Assembly (NCBI GenBank): GCA_025351545.1
Contig: JANXVQ010000585.1
Coordinates: 1-15,015 of the forward strand
Direction of reading: 5' to 3'
DNA from: Spirosoma sp.
GTDB taxonomy: Bacteria; Bacteroidota; Bacteroidia; Cytophagales; Spirosomataceae
Length of the DNA stretch: 15,015 nt
Positions 1-7,218 of this stretch are shown in pieces. The notes beneath the pieces are model-generated. The model saw only the letters and a list, made by a program, of their open reading frames with translations. It did not search any database and was not told where the DNA came from. Position numbers and translations under genes: made by a program. Position 1 is the first letter of the stretch; each line of letters begins with the position of its first letter.

Positions 1-3000
1 TACTAGACGCGCTGGCACTTATCTACCGCGCTCATTTTGCCTTCAGCAAAGCACCTCGTATTTCGTCTCGGGGCATTAATACATCGGCCGTATTCGGTTT
101 TATGAATGCGATGATTGAAGTACTCACGAAGGAAAAACCAACGCATATCGGTGTCGCCTTCGACTCGTCGAAAAAGACGTTTCGGCATGAGAAATTCCCG
201 ATGTATAAGGCCAACCGACAATCGCAGCCCGAAGACATTAGTATAGCCATGCCCTACATCAAACAGATTGTAGAAGCTATGCATATTCCAATGTTGATTC
301 TGGATGGGTACGAAGCCGACGACATCATTGGGACAATTGCCAAAAAAGCAGCTCTGGCTGATTTTGAGGTGTATATGATGACGCCCGATAAAGATTATGG
401 TCAGTTGGTAGAAGAACATATTCACATTTACAAGCCCGCTTTTATGGGTAAACCCGCCGAAAAGCTGGGCGTAAATGAAATACTCGAACGTTGGCAAATT
501 GAGCGCATCGATCAGGTGACGGATATGCTTGGTTTGATGGGCGATTCGGTCGATAATATTCCGGGGATTCCGGGCATCGGCGAAAAAACAGCACAGAAGC
601 TCATCGCTGATTTCGGTTCGGTAGAAAACCTCATTGCCCGTGCCGACGAACTGAAAGGGAAACTCAAAGAAAACGTTGTCAATTTTGCCCAACAGGGTCT
701 ACTGTCCAAGGAGTTGGCTACTATTCATCTGGATGTGCCGGTGCCCTTTGACGAGAACCACCTGCGCCATACCGAATATGATAAACCCCGATTAGCCGCG
801 CTACTCGATGAGCTTGAATTTCGGCAAATGAAAACCCGTTTGTTAGGCGGCACCTACGATGAGAAGCCCTTGCCAGCCGAGTTTAAAGCACCCGGTTCGG
901 CGCAAATGAGTCTCTTCGATTCGCCGGGTGGAGACACTCCGGCCTTTTTGCCTTTCCCGAATATGGGCGCAATCAAACCGTCGGGTGCCGACGATTTGCC
1001 ATTTGATTTTGGTTCGGGCGACTCGCCGACAGTTGCGCCAGGGGCTAAACCTAAAGGAAAGCGTACGCCGGTAAAAACGCCGGTTGCATCGGCATCCGAA
1101 GCGACGACAACCGAAGTGGTGGACACGATCACGACGGATGACAAGGCAGGAGCCGAGGTAACCGAAACGGAACAACCGGATGGCCGGACTCCGGCTTATC
1201 TTGACGTTTATCCCGACTACGAAATTGACGAAAATCAGCCTGAACGACGTAAGACGATTCTGTCGGTAAAACACGACTATCGGCTGGTCGATACCCCCGA
1301 ATTGAGGGCTAGTCTGGTGCATTACCTGAGTCTTCAGGAGAGCCTTTGTTTCGACTCCGAAACGACGGCCATTGACCCCGTCGAAGCCGATCTGGTTGGG
1401 CTATCGTTCGCTTACCGCACGGGCGAAGCATTTTATGTGCCCGTACCTGCCGACCGTGCCGAAGCGCAGGCAATTGTGGACCAGTTTAGGCCTGTTTTTG
1501 AAAATCCGGTCATTGGTAAAATTGGACAGAACCTGAAGTATGACCTGCTCATGCTGAAAAAGTATGGCGTGGAAGTGCAGGGAAAACTGTTCGATACCAT
1601 GATTGCCCATTACCTGATTGAGCCGGAAATGCGCCATAATATGGACATGATGGCCATGACGTATCTGAATTATCAACCCGTTGAAATCGAATCGCTGATT
1701 GGTAAAAAAGGTAAAGGTCAGCTAACAATGCGCGATGTAGATGTGCAGAAAGTGGTCGAGTACGCGGGTGAAGATGCCGACATTACTCTCCAGCTCAAGG
1801 AAGCTTTTGCCCCCCGTCTTGAAAAGGATAGCCTGTATAAACTCTTCGATCAGGTTGAAATGCCGCTCGTTCAGGTGCTGACTGATCTGGAACTGGAAGG
1901 GATCATGATTGATACCAATGCGCTGGCTGAACTCTCTGCCACGCTGGAGATCGATATGAAACAGGTGCAGCAGGAAATTTTCGACATTGCGGGCGAGACA
2001 TTCAATATCGGATCGCCGAAGCAGTTGGGCGAAGTTCTGTTCGACAGACTCAAGTTGGATAAGAACGCCAAAAAGACTAAAACCGGTCAATATGCAACGG
2101 GCGAGGAGATTTTGTCGAAACTCGAAGTAGAACACGAAATTGCCCGTAAGATTCTGGATTACCGCGAGTTGATCAAACTCAAAAATACGTATGTCGATGC
2201 ATTGCCATTGTTAATTAGTAAGCGCACCGGGCGGATTCATACGTCGTTCAACCAGGCCGTTGCCGCAACCGGACGGCTCTCGTCAACAAACCCGAACCTG
2301 CAAAATATCCCGATTCGCACGCCACGCGGACAGGAAATTCGCAAAGCATTTGTGCCGCGGGGACCGGAGTTTTTGATCATGTCTGCCGACTATTCGCAAA
2401 TTGAGTTGCGGATTATGGCGGCCTTCAGTGGTGATCAAACAATGCTCGAAGCGTTTAATAACGGCGTCGATATTCACACCCAAACGGCCAGTAAAGTGTT
2501 CCACGTTGGGCTGGACGAAGTAACGGGCGATATGCGCCGGAAGGCTAAAACCATTAATTTTGGTATTATCTACGGTATTTCGGCATTTGGTTTGGCCGCT
2601 CGGCTGAAGATTCCACGCAAAGAAGCTGCCCAGATTATCGACGAATATTTTGCGGGTTTCCCAGCGGTGAAAGACTACATCGACCAATGCATTGAAAAAG
2701 CGCGGGGATTTGGCTATGCCGAAACAATTCTGGGTCGGCGCCGGTATTTGCGCGATATCAACTCGCGCAATCAAACCGACCGGATGTTTGCCGAGCGCAA
2801 TGCCGTAAACGCGCCCATTCAGGGCAGTGCCGCCGACATGCTCAAAATTGCCATGATTCGTATTCACGAGTTTATGCAGGCCGAAGGATTAAAATCAAAA
2901 ATGATTCTGACCGTACACGATGAATTGGTTTTCGACGCCCACCGCGACGAAATTGAATTACTTCGCGTTCGTGTTGATGAGATCATGAGAAATGCTATTC

Positions 3001-3062
3001 CAATGGGCGTCAAAATGGAAACCGGTATTGGTGTAGGCGAGAATTGGTTGCTAGCACACTGA
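1..3062 (+). CDS. polA: DNA polymerase I (5' partial)
   Basis: DNA polymerase I fills gaps and removes RNA primers in replication and excision repair. The reading frame is open to the left edge, and the residues before the first internal ATG at 102 (LDALALIYRAHFAFS from base 3) are the family N-terminus, so the true start lies about eight codons outside the window. The domains are complete. The 5' nuclease has its metal-binding acids (Asp at 162, the EADD stretch at 312-323, PDKD, and GDSVDNIPGIPGIGEKTA around 540-590). The 3'-5' proofreading domain keeps its acids (Asp at 1353, Glu at 1359, LKYD near 1537, YAGEDAD near 1760). The polymerase has motif A DYSQIELR at 2388, the O-helix KTINFGIIYG near 2550 and motif C HDE at 2916. 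A roughly 100-residue acidic, low-complexity linker between nuclease and proofreading domains makes it longer than the E. coli enzyme. It contains QMSLF at 903-917. Confidence 0.98.
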   Translation, partial: LDALALIYRAHFAFSKAPRISSRGINTSAVFGFMNAMIEVLTKEKPTHIGVAFDSSKKTFRHEKFPMYKANRQSQPEDISIAMPYIKQIVEAMHIPMLILDGYEADDIIGTIAKKAALADFEVYMMTPDKDYGQLVEEHIHIYKPAFMGKPAEKLGVNEILERWQIERIDQVTDMLGLMGDSVDNIPGIPGIGEKTAQKLIADFGSVENLIARADELKGKLKENVVNFAQQGLLSKELATIHLDVPVPFDENHLRHTEYDKPRLAALLDELEFRQMKTRLLGGTYDEKPLPAEFKAPGSAQMSLFDSPGGDTPAFLPFPNMGAIKPSGADDLPFDFGSGDSPTVAPGAKPKGKRTPVKTPVASASEATTTEVVDTITTDDKAGAEVTETEQPDGRTPAYLDVYPDYEIDENQPERRKTILSVKHDYRLVDTPELRASLVHYLSLQESLCFDSETTAIDPVEADLVGLSFAYRTGEAFYVPVPADRAEAQAIVDQFRPVFENPVIGKIGQNLKYDLLMLKKYGVEVQGKLFDTMIAHYLIEPEMRHNMDMMAMTYLNYQPVEIESLIGKKGKGQLTMRDVDVQKVVEYAGEDADITLQLKEAFAPRLEKDSLYKLFDQVEMPLVQVLTDLELEGIMIDTNALAELSATLEIDMKQVQQEIFDIAGETFNIGSPKQLGEVLFDRLKLDKNAKKTKTGQYATGEEILSKLEVEHEIARKILDYRELIKLKNTYVDALPLLISKRTGRIHTSFNQAVAATGRLSSTNPNLQNIPIRTPRGQEIRKAFVPRGPEFLIMSADYSQIELRIMAAFSGDQTMLEAFNNGVDIHTQTASKVFHVGLDEVTGDMRRKAKTINFGIIYGISAFGLAARLKIPRKEAAQIIDEYFAGFPAVKDYIDQCIEKARGFGYAETILGRRRYLRDINSRNQTDRMFAERNAVNAPIQGSAADMLKIAMIRIHEFMQAEGLKSKMILTVHDELVFDAHRDEIELLRVRVDEIMRNAIPMGVKMETGIGVGENWLLAH

Positions 3063-3067
3063 GAATT

Positions 3068-3379
3068 ATGATTGAGCTTGATTGGATAAAACAATGTGTG
3101 CGTGCAGAGACGTATTTTTACTCTGCTCACGCTGATAAAGAGCGATTAGCTGATAACTTAGTGCTTATTGAAGTTGAAGAGGCTATTCAAAATGGAATTA
3201 TTCTTGAGCAATATGCTGACACGGGCCGTGGAGCAAGTTGTTTGTTAGTTGGTTTCACGAACTTGGGGAAACCCGTTCATATAGTTATAGGTTATAAGTC
3301 AGATCAAGTCGTCATAATTACCGTTTATATTCTGACACCGCCCAAATTTATCACACCGTTTAAACGTAATCGATTATGA
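3068..3379 (+). CDS. DUF4258 domain protein, probable toxin of a TA pair
   Basis: This 103-residue protein matches the DUF4258 pattern: a SAHADKER segment with a conserved His near residue 21, an EVEEAIQNG helix, then KPVHIVIGY and ITVY strands of a RelE-like small fold. DUF4258 proteins are commonly paired with YgiT-type zinc-finger proteins and are treated as probable type II toxins, possibly RNases; activity here is inferred. I chose the ATG at 3068 because the upstream TTG at 3044 would overlap the polA coding end. The start lies only 5 nt after the polA stop, so transcription from the polA promoter is plausible, and I saw no separate -7 box. Its last bases overlap the next gene as ATGA. 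The region is visibly richer in A+T than polA, which fits an acquired small module. Confidence 0.8.
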   Translation: MIELDWIKQCVRAETYFYSAHADKERLADNLVLIEVEEAIQNGIILEQYADTGRGASCLLVGFTNLGKPVHIVIGYKSDQVVIITVYILTPPKFITPFKRNRL

Positions 3380-3639
3380 ACGATAAATGTAATATTTGTG
3401 GTAATGAAGAATTCAAGCATGTATCAACGCAATATATTTATCAGCGTAATGACTCATTGATGGTTGTACAAGATGTGCCAGCTTTGGTTTGTACTTCTTG
3501 TGGAGAGAAATTATATCATATCAGAACATTGAAGCAAATCGAAGGGCGATTTGACGCCATTTATCAACATGGTCAACCGCCAGCTCAACAGGTCTTGATT
3601 CCACTTGAAAGCTGGAATATGTTGAAGCATGCGAGTTAA
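3376..3639 (+). CDS. YgiT-type zinc finger protein, probable antitoxin
   Basis: This 87-residue protein has two CxxC pairs, Cys5/Cys8 and Cys39/Cys42, with the VPALVCTSCGE signature of YgiT (MqsA N-terminal type) zinc fingers. In MqsA this half binds the toxin while a C-terminal HTH binds DNA. Here the protein ends soon after the zinc finger (a QQVLIPLESW tail), so it has no DNA-binding HTH and any autoregulation must work differently. The 4-nt overlap with the DUF4258 gene indicates translational coupling. The pairing is a known one, so the antitoxin role is well supported by context but untested. Confidence 0.8.
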   Translation: MNDKCNICGNEEFKHVSTQYIYQRNDSLMVVQDVPALVCTSCGEKLYHIRTLKQIEGRFDAIYQHGQPPAQQVLIPLESWNMLKHAS

Positions 3640-3651
3640 ATTCTGTTGCTC

Positions 3652-3729
3652 ATGCGCAAACTGGCTACTGGCGCACTGATTTTCTCTATGTACATTACTT
3701 CGCTTATATTTGATGAATTATTAAGTTAA
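3652..3729 (+). CDS. Possible 25-residue hydrophobic peptide
   Basis: A short open frame starts at ATG 3652 with MRKLATGALIFSMY, continues with hydrophobic residues and ends in an acidic FDELLS tail. It reads like one membrane-spanning helix with a positive N-terminus. It is in the same frame as the YgiT-type gene and follows its TAA with only four sense codons between. Its own TAA ends directly before the ATG of the next gene, so translational coupling on both sides is possible. A promoter-like -7 box lies inside it, which argues that the stretch is regulatory instead. No family is recognised and chance is a serious alternative. Confidence 0.22.
   Translation: MRKLATGALIFSMYITSLIFDELLS
3681..3712 (+). 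promoter_or_regulatory. Probable Bacteroidota promoter for the 96-residue gene
   Basis: TATATTTG at 3705-3712 matches the Bacteroidota -7 consensus TAnnTTTG. TTTC at 3681-3684, 20 nt upstream, is one base off the -33 element TTTG. The -7 box ends 17 nt before the ATG at 3730, leaving a very short leader. Confidence 0.5.
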
Positions 3730-4020
3730 ATGATTGAACGAATACATCAAATTTGGACTGAATCAACATGGGTGCTGGTTGAAATAATAGGGTTTGATTT
3801 TGAAGTCGAGCGAACGTTGACTCGCCTTAAAGCCGCTCTTGATGATTTGGAAGCTGTAACTGACCCATCTGATGTTCAAGTCGAAGAGATCTTCATGGCA
3901 TTGGCTACTTTGCAAAGTAAATTATTGAGTACGTTGGTTCGAATACCAAGACAACACCAGCCTTTGCTTGAGAATTTGACAGATCGCATAGAAATATTTC
4001 TATTTCAGCATCGTATGTGA
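3730..4020 (+). CDS. Hypothetical 96-residue protein upstream of an Xre regulator
   Basis: I do not recognise this protein. It is small, net acidic and apparently mostly helical, with no signal peptide, cysteine cluster or clear catalytic motif. The N-terminal part (IWTESTWVLVEIIGFDFE) is amphipathic and hydrophobic; the rest contains leucine-rich helices such as RLKAALDDLEAV and ALATLQSKLLSTLV that could form a helical bundle or dimer. It has its own probable promoter and lies 19 nt before an HTH gene in the same direction, an arrangement typical of toxin-antitoxin or autoregulated pairs. A toxin or partner role is inference from position only; the frame is convincingly coding by length and layout. 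Confidence 0.6.
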   Translation: MIERIHQIWTESTWVLVEIIGFDFEVERTLTRLKAALDDLEAVTDPSDVQVEEIFMALATLQSKLLSTLVRIPRQHQPLLENLTDRIEIFLFQHRM

Positions 4021-4039
4021 TGTCTTGACACCAACAAAC

Positions 4040-4312
4040 ATGAAGACACTATCGCAACTAATAACCGAGCAACGGGAACAGAAAGGAGTTACACAACCGC
4101 AATTGTCCGTTTTAGCAGGGATCAAACAACCGCATCTCGACCGCATTGAACGAGGAGAAAGCAAACCAACGATGCCTATTGTCTTTAGAATCTGCAAAGC
4201 TTTGGACATCGACCCGTTGATTTTAGCTGATGGGTTAGCGGCTGAGTTTCGCACTCATGTGAATGATACTTTTCCTGCCAAGTCATCAGTATCGGTACTA
4301 TTACAAAGGTGA
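4040..4312 (+). CDS. Xre/Cro-family HTH transcriptional regulator
   Basis: This 90-residue protein carries a typical HTH_3 (Cro/C1) domain across residues 3-62. LITEQREQKGVTQPQLSVLAG is followed by the recognition helix IKQPHLDRIERGESKP and the closing helix FRICKALDIDPL. The short C-terminal tail has no recognised domain. I prefer the ATG at 4040 over an in-frame TTG at 4025 because it gives the usual domain edge. It probably binds the promoter in front of the preceding 96-residue gene and represses the pair, as in many antitoxin and small regulator modules. A strong terminator begins about 50 nt after its stop. Confidence 0.8.
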   Translation: MKTLSQLITEQREQKGVTQPQLSVLAGIKQPHLDRIERGESKPTMPIVFRICKALDIDPLILADGLAAEFRTHVNDTFPAKSSVSVLLQR

Positions 4313-4360
4313 GTGGGTAAGCAGACGGAAAATTACGCTTTCGATAAACTAATAACCAAT

Positions 4361-4400
4361 AAACCCCCGTTTTGAGCCGTTCGGCCAAGACGGGGGTTTT
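4361..4400 (+). terminator. Rho-independent-type terminator
   Basis: AAACCCCCGT at 4361-4370 pairs with ACGGGGGTTT at 4390-4399. The stem continues inward through TTTG/CAAG and, past one bulged A, GCC/GGC around a GTTC loop. It is followed by TTTTG. It closes the block of small genes before the serine hydrolase gene. Confidence 0.85.
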
Positions 4401-4434
4401 GTATTGCCATTTATCCATTTGATTAACCGACTGA

Positions 4435-4442
4435 TAATTTTG
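4435..4442 (+). promoter_or_regulatory. Probable -7 promoter box for the serine hydrolase gene
   Basis: TAATTTTG matches TAnnTTTG and lies 59 nt before the ATG at 4502. No well-spaced TTTG -33 element is present (the nearest TTTG, at 4418, is only 13 nt upstream), so the call rests on the -7 box and on its place between a terminator and the gene. Confidence 0.4.
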
Positions 4443-4501
4443 TGGGTTGGCGCAAAGCAAAAATCAGTAATCTTGGCTAACCATCACGTTCATCGTCTCG
4501 C

Positions 4502-6253
4502 ATGAAAACATTCAGATTTACATACCTGGCTATTAGCGCCATTCTGTTAGCCGCTTCGGCGATTTCTGCCCAGAGCAAATCGGCTAAAATTGACGCACTT
4601 GTTCAGCAATACGTAGCCAACCGACAGTTTAACGGATCGGTACTGGTTGCCGAAAAAGGACAGGTAATTTTTAAGAAAGGCTACGGAATGGCCAATATGG
4701 AGTGGAACATTCCGAATGCGCCCGACACAAAATTCCGGCTTGGCTCCATTACCAAGCAATTTACGGCCATGCTCATCATGCAACTGGTTGAGAAGGGTAA
4801 GCTGAAATTAACGGGGAAAGTCACGGATTATTTACCCGATTATCCGAAAGCAACGGGCGACAAAATCACCATTCACCATCTGCTTACCCATACGGCCGGT
4901 ATTCCAAACTACACCAATGTGCCTAGATTTTTTGAAACGCTCGCCCGAAATCCATATACACCCGAAGTCTTTACAAAAGAATTTGCTAACCTGCCGTTGG
5001 ATTTTGAACCCGGCTCGAAGTTTTCATACAGCAACTCCGGCTACTTTTTGCTGGGCGTTATTATCGAAAAAATTACCGGAAAACCATACGCCGATGTGCT
5101 GAAAGAGAACATATTTGTTCCCTTGAAACTACAGGATACAGGGTATGATTTATTCAGTCCGATACTCCCCAAACGAGCGGCAGGCTACGAAAAAGAGAGA
5201 GGGAATTACGTAAACGCGCCTTATCTGGACATGTCGATCCCCTACGCGGCTGGTTCAATGTATTCGACTGTAGACGATTTATACCGATGGGATCAAGCTT
5301 TATATACTGACAAACTGCTGTCATCTTCCTCGAAAGCGACGTTGTTTACGCCATTTCCGGGTAGCTACGAAGAGGGCTTCGGTTATGCATATGGCTGGAT
5401 TGTTGGTAAAGCAAAGGTGGGCGAACGGAAAGATAGTCTCCTGTTGATCGAACATGGTGGAGGCATTAACGGCTTTAACACCTTGATTAGCCGGGTTCCG
5501 CAGGATAAACAGCTGGTCGTTTTGCTTTGCAACACCGGTCGCGCTCCGCTCGATGCGATGAAAAAAAATATTCTTCGCATTCTGTACGATCAACCTGTTC
5601 AAGCCCCAAAAAAGCCAGTTGTTGATTTACTTCGCCAGTCGGTCACTACAGAATCGTTCGATAAGACGAAACAGAAATTTAGTGTCTGGAAAGTTGATAA
5701 AACGTATAGCGTGAACGAAGACGATATGAACAACCTGGGATATGAATTGATGCGCGACGGAAAATTAAAGAAATCAATAAACGTATTTACATTCAATGTT
5801 GAGTCTTTTCCTGCGTCTTACAATGTTTATGATAGCCGGGGTGAAGCGTATAGGAAAGCAGGAAATAAGTCGGCAGCTATTCAGGACTATAAAAAATCGG
5901 TGGAGCTGAATCCGAAAAATACCAACGGATTTGCCATGCTGAAAGAATTAACTGAACCGGCTGAAGCGCCTAAAGAAGTGGTAACTGCGGGCGATACGGC
6001 CGGCTTGGCGGCTTATGTGGGTACGTATCAACTGGCTCCTGCGTTTTCAATTGTGATTACGCAAAGGGGTGATAAGCTATTTGGTCAAGCCACCGGACAA
6101 AGCCAGTTTGAGCTATTTGCCGACTCAAAAGATAAGTTCCTTATCAAAATCGTTGAGGCCCGGATAACGTTTGTTCGTAACGAAAAAGACAAAGTCGAGC
6201 AACTTATCCTGCATCAAAACGGCCAGGACATGCCCGGTAAGCGGGTGCGCTGA
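4502..6253 (+). CDS. Secreted serine hydrolase, class C beta-lactamase family
   Basis: This 583-residue protein is of the beta-lactamase/D-alanyl-D-alanine carboxypeptidase family. Residues 1-23 form a Sec signal peptide ending ISAQ with no lipobox cysteine, so it is exported to the periplasm or beyond. The catalytic motifs are complete: SxxK as SITK at 82-85, YxN as YSN at 176-178, and a third motif HGG at 318-320 in place of KTG, as in esterase- and peptidase-like members. After the catalytic domain (about 28-365), residues 404-475 look like TPR-type helices (NLGYELMRDGKLKKSINVF and DSRGEAYRKAGNKSAAI), and about 500-583 form a DUF3471-like beta domain beginning YVGTYQ. The natural substrate could be peptidoglycan peptides, esters or D-amino-acid peptides. 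Antibiotic resistance should not be assumed. Confidence 0.92.
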   Translation: MKTFRFTYLAISAILLAASAISAQSKSAKIDALVQQYVANRQFNGSVLVAEKGQVIFKKGYGMANMEWNIPNAPDTKFRLGSITKQFTAMLIMQLVEKGKLKLTGKVTDYLPDYPKATGDKITIHHLLTHTAGIPNYTNVPRFFETLARNPYTPEVFTKEFANLPLDFEPGSKFSYSNSGYFLLGVIIEKITGKPYADVLKENIFVPLKLQDTGYDLFSPILPKRAAGYEKERGNYVNAPYLDMSIPYAAGSMYSTVDDLYRWDQALYTDKLLSSSSKATLFTPFPGSYEEGFGYAYGWIVGKAKVGERKDSLLLIEHGGGINGFNTLISRVPQDKQLVVLLCNTGRAPLDAMKKNILRILYDQPVQAPKKPVVDLLRQSVTTESFDKTKQKFSVWKVDKTYSVNEDDMNNLGYELMRDGKLKKSINVFTFNVESFPASYNVYDSRGEAYRKAGNKSAAIQDYKKSVELNPKNTNGFAMLKELTEPAEAPKEVVTAGDTAGLAAYVGTYQLAPAFSIVITQRGDKLFGQATGQSQFELFADSKDKFLIKIVEARITFVRNEKDKVEQLILHQNGQDMPGKRVR

Positions 6254-6300
6254 CAGGGCTATTAGCACTCAGAGTGATGTTTTATTTAATGATAATTGAC

Positions 6301-6321
6301 AAGCAGATAATACTTCTGCTT
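6301..6321. repeat. 7-bp inverted repeat after the serine hydrolase gene
   Basis: AAGCAGA at 6301-6307 and TCTGCTT at 6315-6321 form a 7-bp stem with a 7-nt loop. There is no T tract on either strand next to it, so it could be a weak terminator or an operator near the promoter of the following toxin-antitoxin genes. Confidence 0.3.
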
Positions 6322-6332
6322 AATAGTAAAGG

Positions 6333-6363
6333 TTTCACTTTAGGGCAACTTTTGCTATCTTTG
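6333..6363 (+). promoter_or_regulatory. Promoter of the RelE/HigB-type toxin-antitoxin pair
   Basis: TATCTTTG at 6356-6363 matches the -7 consensus TAnnTTTG, and TTTC at 6333-6336, 19 nt upstream, is one base off the -33 TTTG. The -7 box ends only 4 nt before the GTG at 6368, so the transcript would begin at or next to the start codon. Confidence 0.6.
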
Positions 6364-6367
6364 CCAC

Positions 6368-6718
6368 GTGAATGGCAATCTTAAATACCGTACTGTTATT
6401 TTTTATAAGGACTATTTTCAAGAGTTTTTTGTAGAGCAGCGAGACAAAGTGAAAGATAAAATTATCTGGACCTTTGAATTGATTGAGCAACTTCAACGGG
6501 TTCCTGAAACGTACCTAAAACACATTGAGAATGCAGACGGTCTTTTTGAAATCCGGGTGCAGGTAGGTAGTAATATTTTTCGGATTTTCTGTTTTTTTGA
6601 TCAAGGGCAATTGGTGGTTTTGGCTAATGGATTTCAAAAGAAGACACAAAAGACGCCGAAACAAGAAATTGAAAAGGCACTTAAAATAAAAGAAGAATAT
6701 GAAAACGAAAAAAAATGA
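6368..6718 (+). CDS. RelE/ParE-superfamily toxin, Gp49-like (HigB type)
   Basis: This 116-residue protein belongs to the phage Gp49-like/HigB family. It has the expected order of elements: KYRTVIFYKDYF at the N-terminus, TFELIEQLQRVPETYLKHIEN, then GLFEIRVQVGSNIFRIFCFF, and the closing GFQKKTQKTPKQEIEKA signature. Members are mRNA interferases that act at the ribosome and are neutralised by an HTH antitoxin encoded just downstream. The start is a GTG, the only plausible start before the conserved KYR strand. It overlaps the antitoxin gene by 20 nt, with toxin first as in higBA operons. The promoter position suggests a leaderless message. Family assignment is firm; activity is inferred. Confidence 0.88.
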   Translation: MNGNLKYRTVIFYKDYFQEFFVEQRDKVKDKIIWTFELIEQLQRVPETYLKHIENADGLFEIRVQVGSNIFRIFCFFDQGQLVVLANGFQKKTQKTPKQEIEKALKIKEEYENEKK

Positions 6719-7004
6719 TATAGTCACACTTGATCAATTCAAGGATAAACATTACGGCAAGCGTGGGACAGCAAAACGTGACGAGCTTGAAGCAGGCTAC
6801 GAGAATTTTAAAATTGGTGCCCTAATTCATGAAGCCCGACTTGAAAAGGGATTAACGCAAGAAGAGCTTGCCGAGAAAGTCGGTACGTCAAAATCCTATA
6901 TTTCGAAAATTGAGAATAATATTAAAGAAGTACGTATATCGACACTTCAAAAAATTGTTGAACTCGGTTTTGGAGGAACGTTACACCTGTCAATAAAACT
7001 TTGA
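6699..7004 (+). CDS. HTH antitoxin of the RelE/HigB-type pair
   Basis: This 101-residue protein has an Xre-type HTH domain at about residues 35-90. It shows ALIHEARLEKGLTQEELAEKVG, the recognition helix TSKSYISKIENN and the helix STLQKIVELG. The lysine-rich N-terminal stretch (TLDQFKDKHYGKRGTAKRDE, followed by LEAGYENFKIG) is the segment that in this antitoxin type precedes the HTH and may contact the toxin. The gene begins inside the toxin gene in another frame, so the two are translationally coupled. It probably represses the promoter at 6333-6363 together with the toxin. The 214 nt after it, up to the MFS gene, contain no gene or clear promoter motif that I could find. Confidence 0.88.
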   Translation: MKTKKNDIVTLDQFKDKHYGKRGTAKRDELEAGYENFKIGALIHEARLEKGLTQEELAEKVGTSKSYISKIENNIKEVRISTLQKIVELGFGGTLHLSIKL

Positions 7005-7218
7005 TAATGGAAGTAAAGTCGTAAATTCCAGCATATGGTTCAGCCAATTATCCTCTTCAATTGCACCTACTAGTTAATAAATTAGAACATTTCCAGAACG
7101 GGGAACAATTTTGCACTTTTTTTATTTTCCTGATAGAATAGGCTTCATTTTGAGTGGTCTATTGTGAGTTTTCCAAGTTGGATGAACTCATAAGCTGTCA
7201 GAAAATAGTACGCTGCAA

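Noticed and set aside
3..692. Long minus-strand open frame opposite the start of polA
   Set aside because: It lies wholly antisense to the conserved 5' nuclease domain and its protein has no family features; it is a by-product of polA codon use.
2283..2867. 194-residue minus-strand frame opposite the polymerase domain
   Set aside because: It is antisense to motifs A, B and C of Pol I, with no recognisable domain and no start signals.
3044..3067. Earlier TTG start for the DUF4258 gene
   Set aside because: It would overlap the polA coding end and add residues outside the family; the ATG at 3068 fits better.
4185..4460. Minus-strand 91-residue frame over the end of the HTH gene and the terminator
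   Set aside because: It crosses the terminator hairpin and covers a conserved HTH domain in antisense.
4502..6253. Calling the serine hydrolase an antibiotic-resistance beta-lactamase
   Set aside because: It has HGG in place of the KTG motif plus extra TPR-like and DUF3471-like parts, which fit the broad hydrolase family rather than AmpC.
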